A stretch of DNA of 20,287 bases from a virus: the IMG/VR virus record IMGVR_UViG_3300017951_003581, positions 1 through 20,287 of that record; one strand, given 5' to 3'. Shown here one piece after another: positions 1-5,986 of this stretch. The notes below the pieces were generated by a model, which saw only the letters and a program-made list of their open reading frames with translations, was not told the origin of the DNA and searched no databases. Made by a program: the position numbers and the translations under genes. How positions within the stretch are numbered: the first letter of the stretch is position 1; each line of letters begins with the position of its first letter.

Positions 1-498
1 AATGACCTAGCCGCTCGTTACGACATTGATTGGATAGGTGACCTTGCGACAGATAATCGCGAACACCTATCTCGTGGGGCCGTCGGTACACATCCGGCGG
101 TGCTTGCAGCATTGGACGGCGCGAGCGGGCAGGTGCAGGCAGCTCTCATTCAGGGCGGCCAATATACCGTCGCAGACCTATCGAACCTTACGGGCGTAAA
201 CAAGGCGTATCTCGCAGACCTCGTTTGTGGGTTAGCGATCATACGCCTATACGAACGGCGGGGCGAAAGCATACCCGCCAACGCGGAAGCATCGCAGCAG
301 AAATGGTGGAGCTTGCTGGACAAGCTCGCAAACGGTGCGAACGTCTTTAATTTGCCGTCGCAGCTAGACGCTACGGTGGTCGATCATACGGGGCCAACTG
401 CGGTTCAACTGCAAAACCGCAACGATTTAACGGTGCGGAGCAAGCAATTCCCACCGCCAATAACAAGACTCCCAACAGCTCAAGGTGGTGGAACATGA
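1..498 (+). CDS. Head-tail connector-like protein, DUF1320 / Mu gp36-like (5' partial)
   Basis: The frame is open from base 1, so the N-terminus lies outside the window; 165 residues are visible. The opening residues NDLAARYDIDWIGDLATD, the run of short helices, and the segment LVCGLAIIRLYERRGE follow the pattern of the DUF1320 family. In Mu-like and other tailed phages that family is encoded among the head and neck genes and is thought to act at the head-tail junction. The C-terminal third (Gln, Pro and Thr-rich, ending GGGT) looks disordered. The stop overlaps the next start as ATGA, so the two are translationally coupled. Family membership is from pattern recognition; the connector role is inferred from the family. 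Confidence 0.72.
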   Translation, partial: NDLAARYDIDWIGDLATDNREHLSRGAVGTHPAVLAALDGASGQVQAALIQGGQYTVADLSNLTGVNKAYLADLVCGLAIIRLYERRGESIPANAEASQQKWWSLLDKLANGANVFNLPSQLDATVVDHTGPTAVQLQNRNDLTVRSKQFPPPITRLPTAQGGGT

Positions 499-1244
499 CA
501 CTCGTACCGGGGCGAGTAGCTCCCCAAGCCGTCGGCAACAATCCTGATCCGAACACCGGAGCGGGTACAACACAATACAACGGCGTAGACGTAAAAGTTG
601 CCGGTGCTAGCAATATCTACATCGGCAATTCTCTCGACCCAGAGGACACGCTGTATTGGCTCGGGCAACAGATCGACGACATGGCGATTGTTACTCGCGA
701 GTTTTTCAACGACGTACCGGCGGACAGTCACGGCGGCCCCCAAGGGCCACCGATTGAGCGGCAGGTGCTCGGGCGAATCGTTCAGCTCAGTTTCAATCTC
801 AGCACGTGGAGCCAGCGTACCCGGACGTGGATTGAGCAGCAAAACACAGCGTACGAGACTCCCGGAACTATTTATGAGTGGGAAGTCGGCACACCGCTTT
901 TTCAGTACCACGCTTTCCGTATTTTGATCGTTCCAGCACGGGATAACCGCATCACAGCGGCAGCTCCGGCTACGAAATCCCAAGACTGGTTTACGTACAA
1001 TTTCCCGTGCTGCGTAATGGCTTCGCCAATCGAAGCAAGCCAGAGCACAAAATTCACCGGACTGAGCTTCACAATGGAAGCTCACCGCGTCCCGCAGATC
1101 AACAACGCACTAAAGGGCGTAATCTGGAACCGGAGCGTCGCAGGGCTTTCTACAGCCGTTTCCGCTCAGGAAGCAGAAATGCAAGCTCAGTACGACGCTA
1201 TCGTGGCAGAGAGAGCGAAAACCGGCCCCGTTGTCGAAGAATAG
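495..1244 (+). CDS. Phage structural protein, possibly tail tube-like
   Basis: A 249-residue soluble protein with no signal peptide or membrane segment. The start ATG overlaps the previous stop (ATGA) and has a GGTGG Shine-Dalgarno-like element just upstream. The N-terminus is Pro/Gly/Asn-rich (residues 1-30), followed by NGVDVKVAGASNIYIG and a long middle region of alternating hydrophobic residues suggesting a beta-rich fold. The C-terminus is an Ala/Glu-rich helix. Directly after a DUF1320 connector gene, a tail tube (major tail) protein is a common neighbour. I do not recognise a specific family, so the tail-tube idea rests on position and predicted beta content only. It could also be another connector or completion protein. 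Confidence 0.6.
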   Translation: MTLVPGRVAPQAVGNNPDPNTGAGTTQYNGVDVKVAGASNIYIGNSLDPEDTLYWLGQQIDDMAIVTREFFNDVPADSHGGPQGPPIERQVLGRIVQLSFNLSTWSQRTRTWIEQQNTAYETPGTIYEWEVGTPLFQYHAFRILIVPARDNRITAAAPATKSQDWFTYNFPCCVMASPIEASQSTKFTGLSFTMEAHRVPQINNALKGVIWNRSVAGLSTAVSAQEAEMQAQYDAIVAERAKTGPVVEE

Positions 1245-1265
1245 CATCGGTTGGGACTTTTCACG

Positions 1266-1312
1266 CGCGGCTCGGGTTGGTTCCCACCGATCCTCCACCG
1301 GCTCGAGCCGCG
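1266..1312 (+). terminator. Hairpin between convergent genes (possible bidirectional terminator)
   Basis: CGCGGCTCG at 1266-1274 is the exact reverse complement of CGAGCCGCG at 1304-1312, with a 29-base loop. An alternative, overlapping stem pairs the ATCGGTTGGGA region near 1248-1258 with TCCCACCGAT at 1282-1291, with one bulge. The hairpin lies in the short gap between the + strand gene ending at 1244 and the - strand gene ending at 1333, where a shared terminator is expected. There is no clear T-tract on the + side, so termination is uncertain. Confidence 0.35.
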
Positions 1313-1332
1313 TGTTCACCATTGTCACCACG

Positions 1333-1785
1333 TCACGAGCTTTTTAGTGGCGTAAAATATTGAATCGGGAACCGCACGATCATCTCTATATCGCCACTGT
1401 CCCGAGTATTGCGGGTTCGACCACCGTACTCGAGCGGTATAGCAATAGTGTCGTTTAGCTTTTGAATATTCAGATATCGGATGTCTCGGTTCCGGTCAGC
1501 GACGACCAGCATCGTCCGCACTTTGAAGGTGCGATACAGCTCTTGCGTTTTCTCGAACTTGCTCGCGGAGAGCATCACGTCCGGGTAATCACCCCAAGCA
1601 AAAGACCGGCACTTTACCTCCACAAACGCATGAATTTCATTCGTTTCTGGCTTCCGAGCCGCGTAGTCTAGTATTTGGTGGTGAGACAATGGCTGAAGGT
1701 AGTATTGCCAAGCCCGCTCTAGCTCACGCTTCACATGCTCTTGGTTACGAATATCGCTCTCGCTCTCGTATATCGGTCGCCCCAT
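1333..1785 (-). CDS. Small PD-(D/E)XK-type nuclease
   Basis: A 150-residue protein on the minus strand, the only convincing gene on that strand. I start it at MGRPIYESES (cat at 1783-1785, with AAGG nine bases upstream) because the longer upstream extension is not protein-like. The core HHQILDYAARKP followed by AFVEVKCRSF gives an Asp (D40) and an E56-V-K58 pair preceded by a hydrophobic strand, the usual metal-binding arrangement of PD-(D/E)XK nucleases. A helix containing SKFEKTQELY and a strand TMLVVADRNRDIRYLNI follow, as in VRR-NUC or Hjc-like folds. It probably cuts or processes DNA. It could be a resolvase-like enzyme, an accessory 'moron' nuclease or a restriction-type enzyme; substrate unknown. 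It is convergent with the structural genes on its left. Confidence 0.75.
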   Translation of the reverse strand: MGRPIYESESDIRNQEHVKRELERAWQYYLQPLSHHQILDYAARKPETNEIHAFVEVKCRSFAWGDYPDVMLSASKFEKTQELYRTFKVRTMLVVADRNRDIRYLNIQKLNDTIAIPLEYGGRTRNTRDSGDIEMIVRFPIQYFTPLKSS

Positions 1786-1786
1786 C

Positions 1787-1900
1787 GTGAAATGCCTTAA
1801 TTGCGGAAACAAGGTTACAAACGGCAAGACACTTTGCGAAAAGTGCATCTGCCAGAAATGTAGGCGTATCAAAATTCTCTGCGATTGCAAGCGGAAATAG
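1787..1900 (+). CDS. Tiny cysteine-rich zinc-ribbon-like protein (GTG start)
   Basis: A 37-residue frame starting at GTG 1787 and reading MKCLNCGNKV, then LCEKCICQKCRR, then LCDCKRK. It has eight cysteines arranged as CxxC, CxxCxCxxC and CxC, plus many lysines and arginines. That pattern is typical of small zinc ribbons that bind nucleic acid or regulate transcription, and it is unlikely to arise by chance in a non-coding gap. It diverges from the nuclease gene, whose start lies just one base before this GTG. Against it: no clear Shine-Dalgarno element upstream, and an upstream region that overlaps the opposite-strand gene. A leaderless or coupled start is possible. Confidence 0.45.
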   Translation: MKCLNCGNKVTNGKTLCEKCICQKCRRIKILCDCKRK

Positions 1901-1902
1901 TA

Positions 1903-1932
1903 TTGACGGGTGAAACAGTCGGTCGATATGCT
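1903..1932 (+). promoter_or_regulatory. Sigma70-like promoter for the early gene train
   Basis: TTGACG at 1903-1908 (one mismatch from TTGACA) and TATGCT at 1927-1932 (two mismatches from TATAAT) are separated by 18 bases. They lie upstream of the first gene of the rightward early block, whose ATG is at 1975, leaving room for a short leader. This is the best match I could find near the head of the block. Confidence 0.45.
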
Positions 1933-1974
1933 ATTAGCTCACAGTTAATTTTCTTTATGCAAAGGGGTTTGCAA

Positions 1975-2226
1975 ATGGCATCTTCAGCCACGGCATCAGA
2001 GCCACTCATTATCGAGATCGTTCACAGCGATCACGTTTACACAGCTACAGCATACAGCCTAGCGTCTCTCGAGCGTTACTGCTCGGATTGCGTTCGCAGC
2101 AAGCGAGCGTTTCGGTTCGGCGATATCCGCAGCTACGGCACGCACAACATTACGCAGCTATGCCGCGTTCTGAACGGTATTCGTCACTTCGGCACGTTCG
2201 ACAAATCTCTAACCAAAACCAAGTGA
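1975..2226 (+). CDS. Small early protein of unknown function
   Basis: An 83-residue protein. The frame is open further upstream, but I choose the ATG at 1975 (MASSATASEP) because AAGGGGTTT lies at 1962-1970, well spaced for a ribosome-binding site, and the upstream part would overlap the promoter-like site. The N-terminal half has short beta-like segments (LIIEIVHSDHVYTATAYS); the C-terminal half is basic and helical (ITQLCRVLNGIRHF). No membrane segment and no family I recognise. As the first gene after the promoter-like site it is probably expressed early, perhaps in host takeover, but that is inference from position. Confidence 0.55.
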   Translation: MASSATASEPLIIEIVHSDHVYTATAYSLASLERYCSDCVRSKRAFRFGDIRSYGTHNITQLCRVLNGIRHFGTFDKSLTKTK

Positions 2227-2236
2227 GGGCGTACCG

Positions 2237-2431
2237 ATGGATCTTCAAGAATTTAAGGACAAAGCTGACGGGTATATCGCAATGGTGCTCGACAATCAGT
2301 TGACGAAGGACGACGCGGGTGACGCGATTAACGATTGCCTTAGCGCAGTCGCAGAGGACGAGCAAGAAGAAGGCTACGACTATTATTCGCAGCAGTGGGT
2401 CAAATGGCTTATGAACGGAGAATCAAAGTGA
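2237..2431 (+). CDS. Small acidic early protein of unknown function
   Basis: A 64-residue, strongly acidic protein (AEDEQEEGYDYYSQQWVKWL near the C-terminus), probably mostly helical. A GAGGG element lies about nine bases before ATG 2237. It begins 10 bases after the previous stop, and its own stop overlaps the GTG of the next gene (GTGA), so it belongs to the same operon. Small acidic early phage proteins sometimes mimic DNA or bind host enzymes, but nothing here identifies a target. No family recognised. Confidence 0.55.
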   Translation: MDLQEFKDKADGYIAMVLDNQLTKDDAGDAINDCLSAVAEDEQEEGYDYYSQQWVKWLMNGESK

Positions 2432-2682
2432 GCACACCAAAACCAGAGCGGTTGCAGTTTGATCTTTACGACACATCAGGAGAGCTTTCGTGCTCGTTGT
2501 TGCTGTCGAAGGTAGCACGTTGGGCGGATCTTGCTCTTGAGCAAGTCGCTGTAGAAATGGAACACACAACATTGATAAGCGGTCGCGATGCAGTGCGATA
2601 CCGCGTTAGTTCAACCAAAAAAGTTTCGTTTGCACGAGCATTGTTAGTGCGAGCATGGGTCGATGGATGGAACAGGGGTTAA
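2428..2682 (+). CDS. Small early protein, ends in the shared W-x-G-W motif (GTG start)
   Basis: An 84-residue protein. I choose GTG 2428, which overlaps the upstream TGA at 2429-2431 and has GGAG seven bases before it, instead of an ATG further upstream inside the previous gene. It opens with MSTPKPERLQFDLYDTSGEL and ends ARALLVRAWVDGWNRG. The layout of beta-like segments followed by a helix ending in hydrophobic-x-x-W-x-x-G resembles the C-termini of the proteins at 3078 and 3577 in this block. This suggests a family of related small early proteins. Function unknown. Confidence 0.55.
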   Translation: MSTPKPERLQFDLYDTSGELSCSLLLSKVARWADLALEQVAVEMEHTTLISGRDAVRYRVSSTKKVSFARALLVRAWVDGWNRG

Positions 2683-2684
2683 TT

Positions 2685-2882
2685 ATGAGCAAAGCAGTAG
2701 ACAAAGCCCGCGAGACGTTGAGGCAGCTCGAGGAAGCGCGGCAAATCATGATAGACGAGGAGCTAGACTCGCTCGTCCCGACCGCGCACAAGTTTTTGGA
2801 AGCTCGCATAGCAGAGGCGAAGGAGCGGCTGCGAGACGAGCTGGACATGGACGCAGACAAATCAGACCATCGGTGGAGGTAA
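2685..2882 (+). CDS. Small coiled-coil early protein
   Basis: A 65-residue, highly charged, almost entirely helical protein. The start MSKAVDKARE at 2685 is chosen because AGGGG lies six bases before it; an in-frame ATG at 2655 is inside the previous gene. The sequence (DKARETLRQLEEARQIMIDE, then FLEARIAEAKERLRDELDMD) has heptad-like spacing of hydrophobic residues, indicating a helical hairpin or a coiled coil that would form dimers. It begins two bases after the previous stop. Function unknown; no family recognised. Confidence 0.55.
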   Translation: MSKAVDKARETLRQLEEARQIMIDEELDSLVPTAHKFLEARIAEAKERLRDELDMDADKSDHRWR

Positions 2883-2887
2883 CAAAT

Positions 2888-3088
2888 ATGCAGACCGTAA
2901 GACAGCCGCGTAAGAGACGCACGTGTAATTGGGTAGAGTTTATCCGGTGGTGGAAGCGATGCGGCGACCGCGACGTTAAGCCGACCTACGAACTGTATAA
3001 AGCGTGCTCGCTACAAGACCGGCGGATGATTAAGCAAATTACTGAACTTTGGAAACTCGAAGAAGAAGGAAACGAAGATGACAACTGA
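2888..3088 (+). CDS. Small basic early protein of unknown function
   Basis: A 66-residue protein beginning MQTVRQPRKRRTCNW, preceded by a strong GGAGG at 2875-2879 with eight bases of spacing. The N-terminus is strongly basic and the C-terminus acidic (ELWKLEEEGNEDDN). The Trp/Arg-rich middle (WVEFIRWWKRCGDRD) and basic head could contact nucleic acid, but there is no recognisable fold. The next ATG at 3078 lies inside the end of this gene, so the pair is coupled. Confidence 0.6.
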   Translation: MQTVRQPRKRRTCNWVEFIRWWKRCGDRDVKPTYELYKACSLQDRRMIKQITELWKLEEEGNEDDN

Positions 3089-3368
3089 GGAATATCACCA
3101 CGAAGCGGCTCGCGTCGAAGAAGAACGCAATATCTACATCGTAAAGCTATGGGTCGAGGGCAAGCATCACTCATTCTTTGAGGGCCATCTTTGCACGCAG
3201 CTCAATGAGCTTTCCGTAAGCGCAAGCTGGACGTGGAAGTGCTTTCGTTGCGAGTCCGAGCAGGAGCAGCTTATCGTGCTCATGCACGACCAAAGCAGCT
3301 TGCTACCGGATGAAAAACAGCGAGTCGATGCGTTCATCGAAGGATTCTGGGCGGGGCTAGTTAGGTGA
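3078..3368 (+). CDS. Small early protein with shared F-x-x-G-x-W-x-G-L ending
   Basis: A 96-residue protein overlapping the previous gene by 11 bases, with a GAAGGAAACGAAG purine-rich leader. The N-terminal half is helical and charged; the middle has WTWKCFRCES, and the end is RVDAFIEGFWAGLVR. That ending, a strand-rich W-x-x-C-type segment followed by a helix with F-hydrophobic-x-G-x-W-x-G-L, is repeated twice in the 205-residue protein at 3577 and approximately in the one at 2428. No known family comes to mind; a shared small alpha/beta domain is my inference. Confidence 0.6.
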   Translation: MTTEEYHHEAARVEEERNIYIVKLWVEGKHHSFFEGHLCTQLNELSVSASWTWKCFRCESEQEQLIVLMHDQSSLLPDEKQRVDAFIEGFWAGLVR

Positions 3369-3583
3369 TTCCAGCAATTAAAGCAGCACAAGCACGTTTG
3401 TGCGTTTGTTTGTACCCCGTCGTTACGTGCAGCGACGGGTTTTTTCTTGTAACCAACTCGGGCGGCAAAGCGCGTTATTTGGTTGCGATCTTAGACGACG
3501 GAGAGCTGTTCGTTCATCGGTTCACGAGGCGTGAAATCGAGCAGCATATCCGCGACAACGTGAAGGGGTTTGAAGCATGTTAA
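3365..3583 (+). CDS. Small protein of unknown function, GTG start, spans a terminator-like hairpin
   Basis: A 72-residue frame starting at GTG 3365, overlapping the previous TGA. The second half is protein-like, with LVTNSGGKARYLVAILDD reading as a small beta-sheet protein and RREIEQHIRDNVKGF as a closing helix. A perfect intrinsic terminator lies in codons 18-27 (see the entry at 3416), so transcription may often stop before the gene is complete. Either the gene is read through with antitermination, or the real start is downstream and the first third is leader; I see no good in-frame ATG after the hairpin. Its stop overlaps the next ATG (3577). Confidence 0.45.
   Translation: MIPAIKAAQARLCVCLYPVVTCSDGFFLVTNSGGKARYLVAILDDGELFVHRFTRREIEQHIRDNVKGFEAC
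3416..3445 (+). terminator. Intrinsic terminator-like hairpin inside a reading frame
   Basis: CCCGTCG at 3416-3422 pairs perfectly with CGACGGG at 3433-3439. Two more inner pairs (T23-G32 wobble, T24-A31) leave a six-base loop, and six T residues follow at 3440-3445. This is the textbook form of a rho-independent terminator. It lies inside the open frame 3365-3583 and in front of the 205-residue gene and the recombination genes, so it could act as an early-gene attenuator. Confidence 0.75.
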
Positions 3584-4194
3584 AAGCAGAAAAACAGAAA
3601 GAGCTGAAGCTCACGTTCGTTGCAGCCGACGCTCTCGATACTCACGAGCAAATGGCAATCACGGATGGACTGTCGGGGCATCGAGCGGTACACAACGTTG
3701 AGAGCATCAGCGAAGAAGCGAGAATGACTGCCACGCAGGTGCAGCACTGGGTTTATACGTACGAGATAGAACTTTGCGACACTAAAGAAGAAAACGAGGT
3801 AAGACTACTATTCGCCGGTTTGTGGATCGGATTAACGCAAGCAAAAAGCAGCAGGCAGCACGGTGAAAATTACGTCGATGCGAAATGGAAAGTGACTTCA
3901 GACGTGAAAACGGACGCATGGCATCTACAGCAAATGCACAGCGCTGCGTATAGAAAACTGAGCTGGTACGGAACGCGGAAGCACCTAGAGCCGAGCGACG
4001 TAGAGGCGACAGTTTCCACACACGAACACCGGGAGGAGGACTTTAGGGAACCGCCTTGGACGGCGTATGAATACACCTTCGAGTGCCACAGCCAGATAAC
4101 TAAAGCTGACCACCGAGCGTTCCAAAATTGGCTTGAAGGCTATTTGGAGGCAGTGCAGCACCAGCAAGACATAGAGGATTTTGTAAATGAGTGA
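3577..4194 (+). CDS. 205-residue early protein with two related halves
   Basis: The start ATG 3577 overlaps the previous stop and has AAGGGGTTT at 3563-3571. The protein appears internally duplicated: HWVYTYEIELCDTKEENEVR plus LLFAGLWIGL near residues 57-87 matches in layout PPWTAYEYTFECHSQITKAD plus NWLEGYLEAV near residues 160-195. Each unit is an aromatic strand with a Glu-x-x-x-Cys or similar pattern, a charged turn, then a helix with a hydrophobic-x-G-x-hydrophobic ending. The same pattern ends the smaller proteins at 2428 and 3078. No family is recognised. The next gene, a tiny membrane protein, overlaps its stop. Confidence 0.6.
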   Translation: MLKAEKQKELKLTFVAADALDTHEQMAITDGLSGHRAVHNVESISEEARMTATQVQHWVYTYEIELCDTKEENEVRLLFAGLWIGLTQAKSSRQHGENYVDAKWKVTSDVKTDAWHLQQMHSAAYRKLSWYGTRKHLEPSDVEATVSTHEHREEDFREPPWTAYEYTFECHSQITKADHRAFQNWLEGYLEAVQHQQDIEDFVNE

Positions 4195-4261
4195 ACGAAA
4201 ATCACTTTTGATTATTTTTGTGTTTTGGTTTCTGGGTTTTTTACTTGCCGGAGGAATTTGA
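4187..4261 (+). CDS. 24-residue single-pass membrane microprotein
   Basis: ATG 4187 overlaps the previous gene's stop (ATGAGTGA). It is preceded by GAGG with good spacing and runs 24 codons to TGA 4259-4261, one base before the ATG of the exonuclease gene. The peptide starts MSERKS and continues LLIIFVFWFLGFLLAGG, a single strongly hydrophobic helix with a basic N-terminus, so it should insert with the N-terminus in the cytoplasm. The GGAGG that serves the next gene lies in its last codons, so translation of the two is coupled. The high T content of this stretch is explained by Phe/Leu/Ile codons. Role unknown: possibly a host membrane effector, or a leader peptide for the exonuclease. Confidence 0.55.
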   Translation: MSERKSLLIIFVFWFLGFLLAGGI

Positions 4262-4262
4262 G

Positions 4263-5177
4263 ATGGGTGCAAGTGTAGCAAGACTCGAGTGGTTGCTCGA
4301 GCGCAAGAAGGGCATCGGCGGCAGCGACATCGCAGCCGTTTGCGGGCTAAACAGGTACCGCACACCGATGGACGTTTGGTACGACAAAATCAGCGACGTG
4401 CGGGACGAGGAACCGAACTTAGCGATGAAGCTAGGCACGTATCTCGAGCCACTGATCGTGAAAGAATACGAAGCGATGACCGGCAACAAAGTCGTCGTAA
4501 ACTTGGACGCGATCAAGCACGAGCGATACCCGTTTGCTCGGTGCAATCTGGACGGGATGGTGCTCGCAGCAGACGGCGGGAAGGGAGTGCTCGAGGTAAA
4601 GACGGCAGGAAGCAGTAGACATTGGGGAGCAGGCGAGGAGGAAATCCCCGACGAATACTACTGCCAAGTTCAGTGGAACATGCTCATTGCTGGACTCGAC
4701 TGGGCCGACGTTCCCGTGCTGTTTTTCGACTATGGCCGCCGCATCGAAATCTACACGATTGAGGCGGACAGCGATTTTCAGCAGTTCTTGGTGGACAAGG
4801 CTGAAGCGTTTTGGGAAGCCGTTATCACCGAGACAATGCCCGACCCGAGAAGCTCGGCAGAGGCAGAGAAGGCGTGGCCGTCGCACCGCGAGGGTGTACG
4901 CCAGCAGGTGACGCAAGAGCTTGCGGAAACGCTCGAGCAGCTACGTGCAGTCAAGAAGAAAGCGAAAGAGCTGAAAGACACGCAGACGATGCTCGAGGGC
5001 CGCGTGAAGATTGCAATGAAGGACGCTGAGAGGCTCGTAGACGGCGACCGCGTGCTATGCACGTGGAAAGCCAGCAAGACTAACCGGCTCGACCAGACAG
5101 CTCTCAGAGAGCGTCATCCCGAGATCGTTAAAGAGTTCACTAAACAAACAAGCAGCAGAAGGTTTTTAGTCAAATGA
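4263..5177 (+). CDS. YqaJ-family phage recombination exonuclease
   Basis: A 304-residue protein with the start set at ATG 4263 by GGAGG at 4250-4254. It is a YqaJ-type (PF09588) lambda-exonuclease-like nuclease that would resect double-stranded DNA ends 5' to 3' to expose single strands. Visible signatures are GIGGSDIAAVCGLNRYRTP (residues 17-35), LEPLIVKEYEAMTG with E62, NLDG with catalytic D97, LEVKTA with E111 and K113, and the helix YYCQVQWNMLIAGLDWADVP. The C-terminal third is a charged coiled coil (ETLEQLRAVKKKAKELKD) ending in HPEIVKEFTKQTSSRRFLVK, typical of this family. The gene is coupled by ATGA to the putative annealing protein at 5174, the usual exonuclease-SSAP pair. Family assignment is secure; the polarity is from family knowledge. 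Confidence 0.9.
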   Translation: MGASVARLEWLLERKKGIGGSDIAAVCGLNRYRTPMDVWYDKISDVRDEEPNLAMKLGTYLEPLIVKEYEAMTGNKVVVNLDAIKHERYPFARCNLDGMVLAADGGKGVLEVKTAGSSRHWGAGEEEIPDEYYCQVQWNMLIAGLDWADVPVLFFDYGRRIEIYTIEADSDFQQFLVDKAEAFWEAVITETMPDPRSSAEAEKAWPSHREGVRQQVTQELAETLEQLRAVKKKAKELKDTQTMLEGRVKIAMKDAERLVDGDRVLCTWKASKTNRLDQTALRERHPEIVKEFTKQTSSRRFLVK

Positions 5178-5986
5178 GCGAAGTAAATAAGCAGCTAGCA
5201 GAAATCGTCGAGCAAGAAACGCAGACAATGACAGTTTCGGAGCAGGCGCGCACTCGAGGCACGATTGAGGCATCCTTGACCGTCGCAGCGGCTCGTCCAC
5301 GAGATGAGGCACGGGCGATTAGTCAAATTGCCAACAGTTGCCAGAGATTGCGGTTAGCGGAGTCAGCGGTTTACAGCTACAGCAAGGGAGGCAGCGAGAT
5401 TACCGGCCCGAGTATTACGCTCGTGACTCAGGTTGCTCTCGCGTGGGGTAACGTCGATTGGGGGTATCGGGAGCTATCGCGTGGACGCGGCGAAAGCACG
5501 GTCGAGGCGTATGCGTGGGATCAGCAAACCAACGCCCGGTACTCGCGGCAGTTCATCGTCCCGCACAGAATCCGCGTCGGAGGGCGGCAACGCCAGCTAC
5601 GCGAGGATGAGCTAGCGGACTGGATCGCTAACCAAGCTCAGAGACGGGTGAGAACGTGTCTGGAAAATGTGATACCGCGAGACGTGATTGAGGAAGCCGT
5701 AGACGAGTGCGAGCGGACGTTGAAATCGAACGTGGACTTGGACAAGTCGAAGATCACAGCGATGATCGGCAAGTTCGAGGAAATCGGAGTTTCGCGAGAG
5801 CAGTTGACGGCAAAAATCCAGCGGTCACTAGATGCGATTCAGCCAGCTCAGTATCTCGCTATGCGGAGAATCTTCACGTCGATTAAGGACGGCTTAACGA
5901 CGGTCGAGCAGGCGTTTCCAAAGCTCGAGGAAGCAGTGGACGAGGAAAAGCCGCCGAGAAAGCGGAAGGTCGCCGATGACGTATAA
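5174..5986 (+). CDS. Putative single-strand annealing / recombination protein (YqaJ partner)
   Basis: A 270-residue protein overlapping the exonuclease stop by ATGA. The conserved-looking core is CQRLRLAESAVYSYSKGG then ITGPSITLVTQVALAWGN (residues 56-92), then RGESTVEAYAWDQQTNARYS and ANQAQRRVRTCLENVIPRDV. I recall close relatives in many phages and prophages, encoded beside YqaJ-like nucleases and annotated only as hypothetical. Their place and the alternating beta/helix pattern suggest the RecT/Red-beta functional class, which anneals single strands produced by the exonuclease. The C-terminus (EEKPPRKRKVADDV) is a charged tail like those of many SSAPs. The function is inferred from context, not from a diagnostic motif. 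Confidence 0.7.
   Translation: MSEVNKQLAEIVEQETQTMTVSEQARTRGTIEASLTVAAARPRDEARAISQIANSCQRLRLAESAVYSYSKGGSEITGPSITLVTQVALAWGNVDWGYRELSRGRGESTVEAYAWDQQTNARYSRQFIVPHRIRVGGRQRQLREDELADWIANQAQRRVRTCLENVIPRDVIEEAVDECERTLKSNVDLDKSKITAMIGKFEEIGVSREQLTAKIQRSLDAIQPAQYLAMRRIFTSIKDGLTTVEQAFPKLEEAVDEEKPPRKRKVADDV

Noticed and set aside
480-1085. A 201-residue open frame on the minus strand opposite the second gene
   Set aside because: It mirrors the frame of a convincing + strand gene, starts without a ribosome-binding site and has an unnatural Cys/Arg-rich composition.
4218-4262. An earlier ATG giving a 15-residue N-terminal extension for the exonuclease
   Set aside because: The extension covers the 24-codon microprotein and the GGAGG site. 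The start at 4263 has correct spacing and matches the usual YqaJ N-terminus.
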